This document shows positions 17,256 through 26,000 of a stretch of 64,000 bases of DNA, piece after piece; positions within the stretch are counted from its first letter, which is position 1; the number at the start of each line of letters is the position of its first letter. The notes under the pieces are model-generated. The model was given only the letters and a program-made list of their open reading frames with translations, did no database searches and was not told the origin of the DNA. This DNA comes from Stenotrophomonas rhizophila (GTDB lineage Bacteria; Pseudomonadota; Gammaproteobacteria; Xanthomonadales; Xanthomonadaceae): contig NZ_VDQT01000001.1 of the NCBI RefSeq assembly GCF_007667275.1, forward strand, positions 1,310,318-1,374,317, given 5' to 3'. Both the position numbers and the translations under genes were made by a program.

Positions 17256-17434
17256 GCCGCCCGTCCCCGCCCACCGGCAGTCCGTTCACCGCACCGGCGT
17301 GGATTGCCGCGGCCAGCGTACTGGGACTGGTCAGCGCGCTGGTCGGCGATGGTGTGTTCGATGTGGTGTCGTGGGTCGTCTTCGCGGCGCTGATCGGGCT
17401 GGTGGTGCGGGCCTGGGTGAAGCGGACACGGTGA
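17252..17434 (+). CDS. Small hydrophobic membrane protein of the siderophore operon
   Basis: A 60-residue protein with two hydrophobic segments, AAASVLGLVSALVGDGVF and VVSWVVFAALIGLVVRA, ending in a basic tail. Its ATG overlaps the PepSY gene stop (ATGA), so it is almost certainly translated with it. Similar small proteins follow PepSY genes in related bacteria; no activity is known. It may stabilise the PepSY protein (inference). Confidence 0.7.
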   Translation: MSRPSPPTGSPFTAPAWIAAASVLGLVSALVGDGVFDVVSWVVFAALIGLVVRAWVKRTR

Positions 17435-17435
17435 C

Positions 17436-17460
17436 GGTGCCGACCAACGGTCGGCACTAC
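17436..17460 (-). repeat. GTAG-headed REP palindrome
   Basis: Minus strand GTAGTGCCGACCGTTGGTCG followed by GCACC. Its TAG is the stop codon of the LysR gene (17457-17459). It separates the convergent siderophore operon and the regulator. Confidence 0.85.
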
Positions 17461-18341
17461 CGGTGCTCGGCTGCGTGGCGGGTGAAGTTGAGTGGCGCGG
17501 GCGACGCTTCATCCGCGCGCAGGCACAGCTGCAGCTCGAACGCGGCCTCTGCCCCCGCCAGCGGTTGATAGGCCACTTCCGCACTGCGGAACCCGGCCAT
17601 GCTGGCCGGCACCACTGAAATACCCGCTTCCACCGCAACCAGCGACAGCACCGCGTGCATGCCATGCGCTTCCTGCACCACGCGCGGGGTGAAGCCGGCC
17701 GCCGCGCACAGACGCACCACCTGCGAGTGGAAGCCCCTGCCCTCGCGCGCCGGCCATAGCACGAACGCTTCGTCGGCGAGCGCGGCAATGTCCACGGGCC
17801 CGCTCGAGGCCAGCCGATGCGTGCGCGGCAGCGCGATCGCCAGCCGGTCGGTATCGAAGCCGTGCAGCCGCATGTCCTCGGCGTCGAACACCGGCGGGAT
17901 CACCACGCCCACGTCCAGGCGCTGCTCGCGCAGCATCTGGACCTGGCGTGCCGAGGTGGCTTCGATCAGCTCCAGGCGTACCGCCGGGTTGGCCTGGCGG
18001 AAGCCGCGGATCACGCCCGGCAGCCGGCCATACAAGGCGCTGCCGACGTAGCCCAGGCGCACGCTGCCGTTGCGTCCGGCCGCCGCGTCGCGGGTCGCAG
18101 TCAACGCGTGGTCGGCCTGCTGAAGCAGCAGGCGCGCTTCGGCCAGCAGCACCGTACCGGCGGCGGTCAGGCCGAGCGTGCGGTTGCCGCGCAGTATCAG
18201 CGCGCTGCCGATTTCATCTTCCAGCCTGTGCATGGCCGCACTCAGCGGCGGCTGCGACATGTGCAGCCGCGCAGCGGCGCGATGGAAATGCAGTTCCTCG
18301 GCGACGGCAACAAACTGGCGAAGCAGGCGGAGATCGACCAT
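17457..18341 (-). CDS. LysR family transcriptional regulator
   Basis: A 294-residue DNA-binding regulator. The winged helix-turn-helix is residues 1-60: MVDLRLLRQFVAVAEELHFH, then AAARLHMSQPPLSAAMHRLE and the wing LILRGNRTLGLTAAG. The remainder is a periplasmic-binding-protein-like effector domain starting at VRLGYVGSALYGRLPGVI. The effector is unknown. I chose the ATG at 18341 (MVDLR) over an ATG four codons upstream. It is divergent from nothing; the SDR gene lies upstream on the same strand after 36 bases, so it could regulate or be co-transcribed with it. Confidence 0.9.
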   Translation of the reverse strand: MVDLRLLRQFVAVAEELHFHRAAARLHMSQPPLSAAMHRLEDEIGSALILRGNRTLGLTAAGTVLLAEARLLLQQADHALTATRDAAAGRNGSVRLGYVGSALYGRLPGVIRGFRQANPAVRLELIEATSARQVQMLREQRLDVGVVIPPVFDAEDMRLHGFDTDRLAIALPRTHRLASSGPVDIAALADEAFVLWPAREGRGFHSQVVRLCAAAGFTPRVVQEAHGMHAVLSLVAVEAGISVVPASMAGFRSAEVAYQPLAGAEAAFELQLCLRADEASPAPLNFTRHAAEHR

Positions 18342-18389
18342 GGGCACGTACACGAAGCGGGCAACCGCATCAGTATGCCGTGCGCCGGG

Positions 18390-19271
18390 CTAGCTGCGTG
18401 GTTCGACCGTAGGTTGCGCGATGCGCGACCATTGCGCGGCGATGTCCTCGATGCTCTCTGCCGTCGTGGCCCGCAGGTCGCGCGGATACGCCACGTCCTC
18501 GGCTTCCACGCTGCGGGTGGCATGGAACTGCCCATTGCTGGCGCGCAGAATCCAACCGCCCTCGCGGCACGCCGCCGACGCCAGGAAGGCCACGCCCGGG
18601 GCCACCGCGTCCGGGTGCAGTTCGTCCGGCTCGCCTTCCACACCCCACATGCGGGTCTTGGCCACCGGTGAAACCGCATTGACCACGATGTTGTGCGGCG
18701 CACCTTCGGCGGCGAGCACGTTGACGATGCCCACGGCCGCCATTTTCGCCGCCGCATAGGCCGCCAGGCCCTTCTGCACGTACTGCGGATACAGCGCGCG
18801 GTCGGAGGTGGTGAGCACGATACGGCCGTGATGGTTTTCCTGCATCGACGGCCAGGCGGCTTCGGCCAGCCACAACGGCGCCTTGGCCGCGATGGTCATC
18901 ATGTGGTCGAAGCGGCCTTCCTCCAGCACGTCGATCTGCTGGTACTCCACCCATCCGGCATTGTGGATGATGAAGTCGATCCGGCCATGGCGCATGAGGA
19001 TGTCGGCCATCAGTGCCCGGCAGCCCTCACGCTCGTCGATGGCTGCGTGCGCGGCATGCACGTCCAGCCCGGTGCCGCGCAGCAGCGCCACGGTGGCGTC
19101 GATCCGGTGCGGGTCGTGGCCGTGCCCATCCAGCCCGGCGCCGACATCGTGCATCACCACCCGCGCCCCGCGCTGCGCCAGCAGGCGGCTGTAAGCCAGG
19201 CCAAGGCCACTGGCCGCGCCGGTGACCAACCCGACCTGGCCCTCGAAGGAAACGTCTTTGTGCCTCTGCAT
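18390..19271 (-). CDS. Short-chain dehydrogenase/reductase (SDR)
   Basis: A 293-residue cytoplasmic oxidoreductase. The nucleotide-binding motif VTGAASGLGLAYSRLLAQRG is at residues 16-35, NAGW is the NNAG-like motif and YAAAK is the catalytic YxxxK, preceded by TTSDRALYPQYVQ in place of the usual catalytic Ser region. The N-terminal half resembles the hydroxysteroid-dehydrogenase-4-like SDR group (insertion HDVGAGLDGHGHDP). The C-terminal 60 residues are an extra tail compared with a 250-residue SDR. The substrate is unknown. It is upstream of the LysR gene on the same strand. Confidence 0.88.
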   Translation of the reverse strand: MQRHKDVSFEGQVGLVTGAASGLGLAYSRLLAQRGARVVMHDVGAGLDGHGHDPHRIDATVALLRGTGLDVHAAHAAIDEREGCRALMADILMRHGRIDFIIHNAGWVEYQQIDVLEEGRFDHMMTIAAKAPLWLAEAAWPSMQENHHGRIVLTTSDRALYPQYVQKGLAAYAAAKMAAVGIVNVLAAEGAPHNIVVNAVSPVAKTRMWGVEGEPDELHPDAVAPGVAFLASAACREGGWILRASNGQFHATRSVEAEDVAYPRDLRATTAESIEDIAAQWSRIAQPTVEPRS

Positions 19272-19354
19272 CCCTAAAGCATCGCGGAGCGACGCCGTTC
19301 AAGGCCAATACGGGTTGCAGGGGGCTGCGATACGCCTGCGGTATCGCGCCAGGC

Positions 19355-20776
19355 TCAGCGCTCGCGCAGCGACTCGCCGCCGTGCTGCTGCAAGGGACTG
19401 AGCAGGTAATCGATCACCCGCCGCTTGCCGGTCTTGATCTCCGCGCTGAGGCTCATGCCCGCGCTCAGCCGGACCTCCACCCCATCGATGTCCAGCGTAG
19501 CGCGCTCCAGCTTCACCCGGGCCGGGAACACCAGTCCGAGCTGCTCATCCTGTGCTGCGTCGTGCGACACGCTCACGACCTTGCCGGTCAGGTAGCCATA
19601 GCGGGTGTACGGGAAGCTCTCCACCTTCACCGTCACCGGCTGGCCGGGACGTACGAAACCGATGTCCTTGTTCAGCACGGTGGCCTCAACTTCCAGTGCT
19701 TCCTCGCTGGGCACCACCACCAGCAGGGCCTGGGCCGGGGTGACCACGCCGCCCACCGTGTGCACGGCCAGCTGCTGCACCGTTCCGGATACCGGCGCGC
19801 GCAGCGTCATCAACCGGTCGCGCTGGCCGGCCTTGGACACTTCCGGGTTCATCTGTCCGATCTGTTCTTCTGCCGCACGCAGGCCGTCCAGGGTCTGCTG
19901 GCGGAAATCGGTGACCAGTACGCGCAGCTCTTCGTCGGCAGCCAGCAACGCCGAGCGGATTTCCTGCACCCGGTTGCGCTGGGTGGCAAGGTCGCGCTCG
20001 GCGGCGATGCGCTCCTGTTCGCGCAGCAGATAGTCGTGGCGGCCCACGTACTTGCCCTCCACCAGCTTGGCGTAGTCTTCGGCCCGGGTGCGCGAGATGC
20101 GTGCGGACTCGTCCAACGGCTGGATGCTGGCCTGGGTGGTTTCCAGTTCCGCGCGGCGCTGCGCGATCAGCGCCTGCAGGTTGTGCCGGCGTGCCTGCAG
20201 CGCCTCATGCTGGCTGCGCGCAAGCGCCTGCTCGGCGGCCACGCGCGTCTCGGGCACCCCGGGTACCGGTTCGAACCGGAGGGGCTTGCCGCTGGCAATG
20301 GCCTCGGCAAGCGCGCGCTGGCGCATCGCGGTCATGCGCGCGTTGGCCAGGGCGTCGCCGGCCTTGGCGAAGTCGGCACCGGTGGCGGTGGCATCCAGTT
20401 CGATCAACAGGTCGCCGGCCTTCACCTGCTGGCCGTCGCGCACCAGGATGCGCCGCACGACCGCGACTTCGCTGGGCTGCACCACCTTCGTCCGGGAATC
20501 GACCACGGTCTTGCCGGGTGCCACCGCCACGATATCAAGCTTGCCCAGCGCGGCCCAGGTTACGGCCACGACGAACATGCCGACGATGATCCGCATTGTC
20601 CAGCGCGCGGTAGGCGAGACCGGGGTTTCGATCAGCTCCAGGTGTGCAGGCAGGAAGGCACGCTCATCTGCGCCACGCAGCGGCGGGTCCATCTCGCGGC
20701 GGACCTTCCAGGCATTGCCGAACACCGTGCGGTAACGCTTCAGGAAATCGCCGACGCCGTCGAAAAAGTGTTTCAT
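19355..20776 (-). CDS. HlyD family type I secretion periplasmic adaptor
   Basis: A 473-residue membrane-fusion protein that links an inner-membrane ABC exporter to the outer-membrane TolC channel. A short cytoplasmic N-terminus is followed by one transmembrane helix ([19 protein letters not shown], about residues 63-81). Lipoyl-like half motifs, a long alpha-helical coiled coil (about residues 150-300) and the C-terminal [20 protein letters not shown] and [20 protein letters not shown] segment follow; this last is the HlyD signature. Its start overlaps the stop of the ABC exporter gene (20773-20776). No tolC is in the window, so the channel must be encoded elsewhere. Confidence 0.94.
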   Translation of the reverse strand: MKHFFDGVGDFLKRYRTVFGNAWKVRREMDPPLRGADERAFLPAHLELIETPVSPTARWTMRIIVGMFVVAVTWAALGKLDIVAVAPGKTVVDSRTKVVQPSEVAVVRRILVRDGQQVKAGDLLIELDATATGADFAKAGDALANARMTAMRQRALAEAIASGKPLRFEPVPGVPETRVAAEQALARSQHEALQARRHNLQALIAQRRAELETTQASIQPLDESARISRTRAEDYAKLVEGKYVGRHDYLLREQERIAAERDLATQRNRVQEIRSALLAADEELRVLVTDFRQQTLDGLRAAEEQIGQMNPEVSKAGQRDRLMTLRAPVSGTVQQLAVHTVGGVVTPAQALLVVVPSEEALEVEATVLNKDIGFVRPGQPVTVKVESFPYTRYGYLTGKVVSVSHDAAQDEQLGLVFPARVKLERATLDIDGVEVRLSAGMSLSAEIKTGKRRVIDYLLSPLQQHGGESLRER

Positions 20777-22938
20777 GCGACCCCCTGCTGCAGGCGGTAC
20801 AGGCGCGCGTAGTGGCCATTGGGACGAGCCACCAGTTCGTCATGGGTGCCGCTTTCCACGATCTGCCCCTTCTCCACCACCACGATGCGGTTGGCGTGCC
20901 GCACCGTGGACAGGCGGTGGGCGATGATCATCACCGTGCGGCCCTTGCAGATCGACCGCATGTTGGTCATCACCGCGTGCTCGGACTCATAGTCCAGCGC
21001 ACTAGTGGCCTCATCCAGGATCAGGATCCTCGGGTCGGTGATCAGCGCGCGTGCGATGGCGATACGTTGGCGCTGCCCGCCGGAAAGGCCGGTACCGTGC
21101 TCACCGACCTTGGTGTCATAGCCTTCCGGCAGCGCGGCGATGAAGTCGTGCGCACCGGCCAGCGTCGCGGCCTGGATCACCCGCTCCAGCGGCATGCCGG
21201 GGTCGCTCAGCGCGATGTTTTCCCGCACGCTGCGATTGAACAGGAAGTTTTCCTGCAGCACGACGCCCAGCTGGCGTCGCAGCCACGCCGGATCGGCCAG
21301 TGCCAGGTCCTGTCCATCCACCAGCACGCGCCCCCGTTCCGGTGTGTAAAGGCGTTGCACCAGCTTGGTCAGCGTGCTCTTGCCCGAGCCCGATCGACCC
21401 ACGATGCCGATCACTTCGCCGGGGCGGACATCCAGTTCAATCCCGGACAACACCTCCGGCGCATCCGGGCGATAGCGGAACGCCACCCGCTCGAAGGTGA
21501 TGCGGCCCTTGATCGGCGGCAGTGCCAGGCGGCTGCCGGGCAGCTCGGTGCGGGTATTGAGGATGTCGCCAAGCCGCTCGACCGAAATGCCCACCTGCTG
21601 GAAGTCCTGCCACAGCTGTGCCAGGCGGATGATCGGCGCGGCGACCTGGCCGGACAGCATGTTGAAGGCGATCAGCTGGCCCAGGCTGAGCTTGCCGTCG
21701 ATCACCATCTTCGCGCCCCAGAACAGGATCGCCACCGCCACCAGCTTCTGCACCAGCTGCACGCCCTGCTGGCCGAGGGTGGCGACCTTGGTGACGCCGA
21801 AGCCTGCGCCCACGTAGCCGGCCAGCTGGTTGTCCCAGGTGCGGGTCGCGCGCGGGTCCACCGCCATCGCCTTGACCGTGCCGATGCCACTGATGGTTTC
21901 CACCAGGAAGGACTGGTTGTCGGCGCCGCGCGCGAACTTGTCGTTCAGCCGTTTGCGCAACACCGGGGTGATGCCCGCTGAAATCAACGCGTACACCGGC
22001 AGCGAGAGCACCACGATCAGGGTCAGCCAGCCGCTGTAATGGAACATCACCGCCAGGAACACCACGGTGAAGAACAGGTCCAGCACCGAGGTCAGCGCCT
22101 GGCCAGTGAGGAAATTTCGGATGTTTTCCAGTTCGCGCACGCGCGCAATGGTGTCGCCGACCCGACGCGATTCAAAATACGCCAGCGGCAGCGCGAGCAC
22201 GTGCCGGAACAACCGCGCGCCGAGTTCAACGTCGATCTTGCTGGTGGTGTGGGCGAACACATAGGTCCGCAGGCCGCTCAACACCACGTCGAACACCGCG
22301 ATCGACACCAGGCCGATCGCAATCACGTCCAGCGTGGTAAGGCCGCGGTGTACCAGCACCTTGTCCATCACCACCTGGTAGAACAGCGGCGTAACCAGGG
22401 CGAACAGCTGGATGAAGAACGAGACAATGAACACTTCCAGCAGCAGTTTTCGGTACTTCACCACGGCGGGAATGAACCAGCTGAAATCGAAGCGCGCCAG
22501 TTCGCCCAGCACGGAAGCGCGCGAGGCCACCTGCAGCAGGCGACCCTGATAGCGTTCGTGCAGCTGCTCCAGCGATACCGTCAGCGGGCGCTTGGCGCGC
22601 AGGTCGTGGATCAATGCCTGGTCGGCGTTGATGCGCGCGATGATGAAGGCATCGCCGTCGTGGCCCAGCGCGAGCGCGGGCAGGTTGGCCATGGCCAGTC
22701 GTTCCGCCGGCGGCGTGGTCAGCTTGGCCTTGAGGCCCAGGCGACGCGCCAGCAACACCAGCGTGGTGTCGTCCACCTGCCCGTAGTCGGCAGCGCACTC
22801 ATGCGCCAGTTGTTCCGCATCGGCGGCAATACCGTGGAACTGCGCAAGCAGGACCAGTCCGCGTAATGCCAGACTGTCCGCCTGTGTACCTTCCACCTCA
22901 TCACCCACGACCGACAGCGCCGCATTTCCCTGTGACAT
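20773..22938 (-). CDS. Type I secretion ABC exporter (HlyB/RtxB-like)
   Basis: A 721-residue inner-membrane permease/ATPase fusion. The N-terminal 140 residues form a C39-peptidase-like domain in which the catalytic Cys is missing ([16 protein letters not shown] where peptidases have DCG), as in HlyB-type exporters that do not cleave their substrate. Six transmembrane helices span about residues 160-430. The ATPase has Walker [14 protein letters not shown] (about residue 514), signature [15 protein letters not shown] and Walker [14 protein letters not shown] chose the ATG at 22938 (MSQGN) because AGGG lies six bases upstream; a longer in-frame start exists at 22962. The substrate is presumably the RTX protein encoded just upstream. 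Confidence 0.94.
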   Translation of the reverse strand: MSQGNAALSVVGDEVEGTQADSLALRGLVLLAQFHGIAADAEQLAHECAADYGQVDDTTLVLLARRLGLKAKLTTPPAERLAMANLPALALGHDGDAFIIARINADQALIHDLRAKRPLTVSLEQLHERYQGRLLQVASRASVLGELARFDFSWFIPAVVKYRKLLLEVFIVSFFIQLFALVTPLFYQVVMDKVLVHRGLTTLDVIAIGLVSIAVFDVVLSGLRTYVFAHTTSKIDVELGARLFRHVLALPLAYFESRRVGDTIARVRELENIRNFLTGQALTSVLDLFFTVVFLAVMFHYSGWLTLIVVLSLPVYALISAGITPVLRKRLNDKFARGADNQSFLVETISGIGTVKAMAVDPRATRTWDNQLAGYVGAGFGVTKVATLGQQGVQLVQKLVAVAILFWGAKMVIDGKLSLGQLIAFNMLSGQVAAPIIRLAQLWQDFQQVGISVERLGDILNTRTELPGSRLALPPIKGRITFERVAFRYRPDAPEVLSGIELDVRPGEVIGIVGRSGSGKSTLTKLVQRLYTPERGRVLVDGQDLALADPAWLRRQLGVVLQENFLFNRSVRENIALSDPGMPLERVIQAATLAGAHDFIAALPEGYDTKVGEHGTGLSGGQRQRIAIARALITDPRILILDEATSALDYESEHAVMTNMRSICKGRTVMIIAHRLSTVRHANRIVVVEKGQIVESGTHDELVARPNGHYARLYRLQQGVA

Positions 22939-23001
22939 GTCATCCCTGTTGCGCAGCTTCACGATGAGTGCGCGTGCCCCTTCGGCGGAGACTGACCCGG
23001 G

Positions 23002-23026
23002 CCCGGTGTGTTGTCAACACACCGGG
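23002..23026. terminator. Perfect 12-bp hairpin between RTX gene and exporter genes
   Basis: CCCGGTGTGTTG-T-CAACACACCGGG is a perfect inverted repeat with a one-base centre, in the gap after the RTX stop. No T-run follows on the minus strand. It may attenuate transcription into the exporter genes or protect the 3' end of the RTX mRNA, like the terminator between hlyA and hlyB. Confidence 0.6.
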
Positions 23027-23096
23027 TGTTCAGCCGTTGAGACCGAGAACTACGCCTCAGTTTCGAGCAGGCTACCGGGCCGGCACGGGTCCCGGG

Positions 23097-26000
23097 TTAC
23101 ATCAACACCGTGCCATGGTGTCGCGTCAGCAGGGAGCTGCCGCTGCCCGCCCCTGCCAGCAATGGCGTCGCGGAGGTGGCGTCCTGCAGACCGGTCTCCC
23201 CTGGGGCGAGTGACGATCCGTGGAACGCACTGATCGACTCGATAAGAGACGCCACCTCGCGGGATGCGGCAGTATTCGCCGCAGCTGCAGGGGCAGCAAC
23301 GGCTGCCTTGACGGCGGCAACGTCCCAGTGCGTCCCGTCGGCGAACTGAATGTCATCGATGCGGTAGGCCCCGGTTCCTTCGCCTATGAAATAGTTGGCA
23401 ACTTCGACCCGATCACCACTGATATGGGTCAGCAGAAGAACGTTGCCCGAGCGGCGCACGGTGAAGTCCTGGGCGAGGATTCCTTCACCAAATTGAATCA
23501 CATCCCTGCGTCCGCTGGCCGAATCATCGTTGTAGATCCGGTCCTGTCCCCAACCCAGCTCGAATACGTACGTATCGTTGCCGGCAGCGGCTTCAAGCTG
23601 GTCATTGCCCTCCCCGCCGTCAAGCACATCTGCGCCGGCGCCGCCGTAGAGCGAGTCATTTCCAGCCCCGCCGAGCAAAGCATCGTTACCTGCATTACCG
23701 TAGAGCTTGTCATTCCCCGCCAGACCGTGGATCGTGTCGTTCCCGGCATAGCCCTGCAGGGTTTCACCGGCGGCAGTACCTTGCACCACCGCTGCCTTGA
23801 TGGCTTCGATATCCCAGGCAGTGCCATCGTCGAACTGAATTTCGTCGACCCGGTAGACCCCTGCCCCGTCACCCATGAAGAAGTTCGCCACCTCGATCCG
23901 GTCGCCAGTGGCATGGGTGAGAAGCAGGACGTTGCCCGAGCGGCTCATGGTGATATCTTCCGCCAGCACCCCGGCAGTGAAACGAATGACATCCCTGCGC
24001 CCGGCGCGGCCGTCGTCATTGTAAATGCGATCCTGACCCCAGCCAGCATCGAACACATACGTATCGTCGCCCGCAGCGGCCTCAAGCTGATCGTTGCCCT
24101 CGCCCCCGTTCAGCACGTCATCGCCTGCATTGCCATACAGCGTGTCATTTCCTGCATCGCCGTGCAGGATATCGTTGCCCGCGTTGCCGGTGATCTTGTC
24201 ATCACCTGCCAGGCCCGAGATCGTATCGTTGCTGGCATATCCCTGCAGTGTATCTCCGCCCTGGGTTGGCTTGAGCACTGCGGCCTTCACTGCAGCAACA
24301 TCCCAGAGCGTACCGTCAGAAAATTGGATCTCATCGATCCTGTAAACACCCGCTGCCTCGCCGATGAAGTAGTGCGTGACTTCGACCCGGTCGCCATTTG
24401 CATGCGTCAGCAGCAGCACGTCTCCCGAACGACTCAGCGAGATGTCCTGGGCGGCAACACCATCGGTGAAGCGGATGACGTCGCGGCGACCGGCTTTTCC
24501 GTCGTCGTTGTAGACCCTGTCCTGGCCCCAGCCAAGGTCAAATACGTAGGTGTCGTTACCCGCGTCGCCGGAAAGATAGTCGTTTCCTTCGCTGCCGTTG
24601 AGAATGTCGTCGCCGACGCCCCCATACAACGTATCCTTGCCGCCGTCGCCGGCGAGGATGTCGTTGCCGCCGTTGCCGTACAGCTTGTCGTCCCCCGCAC
24701 CACCGGAAAGCACGTCGTCAGTGGCATAGCCCTGGATCGTATCGTTGCCGGCGGTACCGGTGGATGGAATGACCGCCGCCTTGACCGCCGCCACGTCCCA
24801 CGCAGTACCGTCGGCGAACTGGATTTCATCGATCCGGTACACCCCTGCACCCTCACCCAGGAAGTAGTGCGTCACCTCGATCCGATCACCGTCGGCATGG
24901 GTGATGATCAACGCGTTGCCGGAGCGGCGGAGCTGGATATCCGCTGCGAGTACCCCCGCCGAGAAGCGGATGACGTCCTTACGACCGGAGGCACCGTCGT
25001 CGTTGTAGATCCTGTCCTGGCCCCAACCGCGACCGAACACATACGTGTCGTCACCGTATCCGCCCAACAGGTAGTCGTTTCCGGCCCCGCCGTCGAGCAC
25101 GTCGTTGCCGGAGCCCCCCTGAAGCGTGTCATTGCCCACATCACCGGACAACGTGTCGGCGCCAGCGTTGCCACTGATCGTGTCGTCGCCACCCAAGCCC
25201 GAAATAGTGTCACTGCTCGCGTAACCCTCCAGGGTGTCATTGCCCGCGGTAGCCGCCAGGACGGCGGCTTTAACGGTCGCGACATCCCAGAGGCTGCCGT
25301 CGGCGAACTGGATCTCATCGATCCGGTACACGCCGGCCGCCTCATCCAGGAAATAGTGAGCGACCTCGATCCGATCGCCATTGGCATGGGTCAGGTGCAG
25401 GGCATTGCCGGCGCGGCGGAGCGAGATGTCCTGCGCAAGCACGCCTTCGGTGAAGCGGATGACATCCCTGCGCCCGGCGCCACCGTCGTCGTTGTATATA
25501 CGGTCCTGACCCCAGCCGCTGCCGAAGACGTAGGTGTCGTTGCCCTGCGCGCCGGCAAGCTGGTCATTGCCCGCTCCACCGTCGAGGACGTCATCTCCCA
25601 GACCACCGTCAACGCTGTCGTTGCCCGCGTCGCCGAAGAGGACGTCGTCTCCTGCGGCTCCATACAGTTGATCATCGCCGTCCCCACCCGACAACGCATC
25701 GTCCGTGGAATAGCCCCTCAGGACGTCCGCTCCGGCAGTAGGCTGCAGCACCGCTGACTTGATGGCCGCACTGTCCCAGACGGTTCCGTCAGCAAACTCG
25801 ATTGCATCCACGCGATAGACACCGTCACCCTCCTGAATGAAATGATGAGTGACATCGATGCGATCACCGTTGGCATGCTGTACGACCAGCACATCGCCGG
25901 AACGACGCAGTGTGATGTCCTGCGCCCGTATGCCGTCGGTGAAACGGATGATGTCCCGGCGGCTGGAACGCGAGTCATCGTTGTAGATGCGGTCGCTGCC

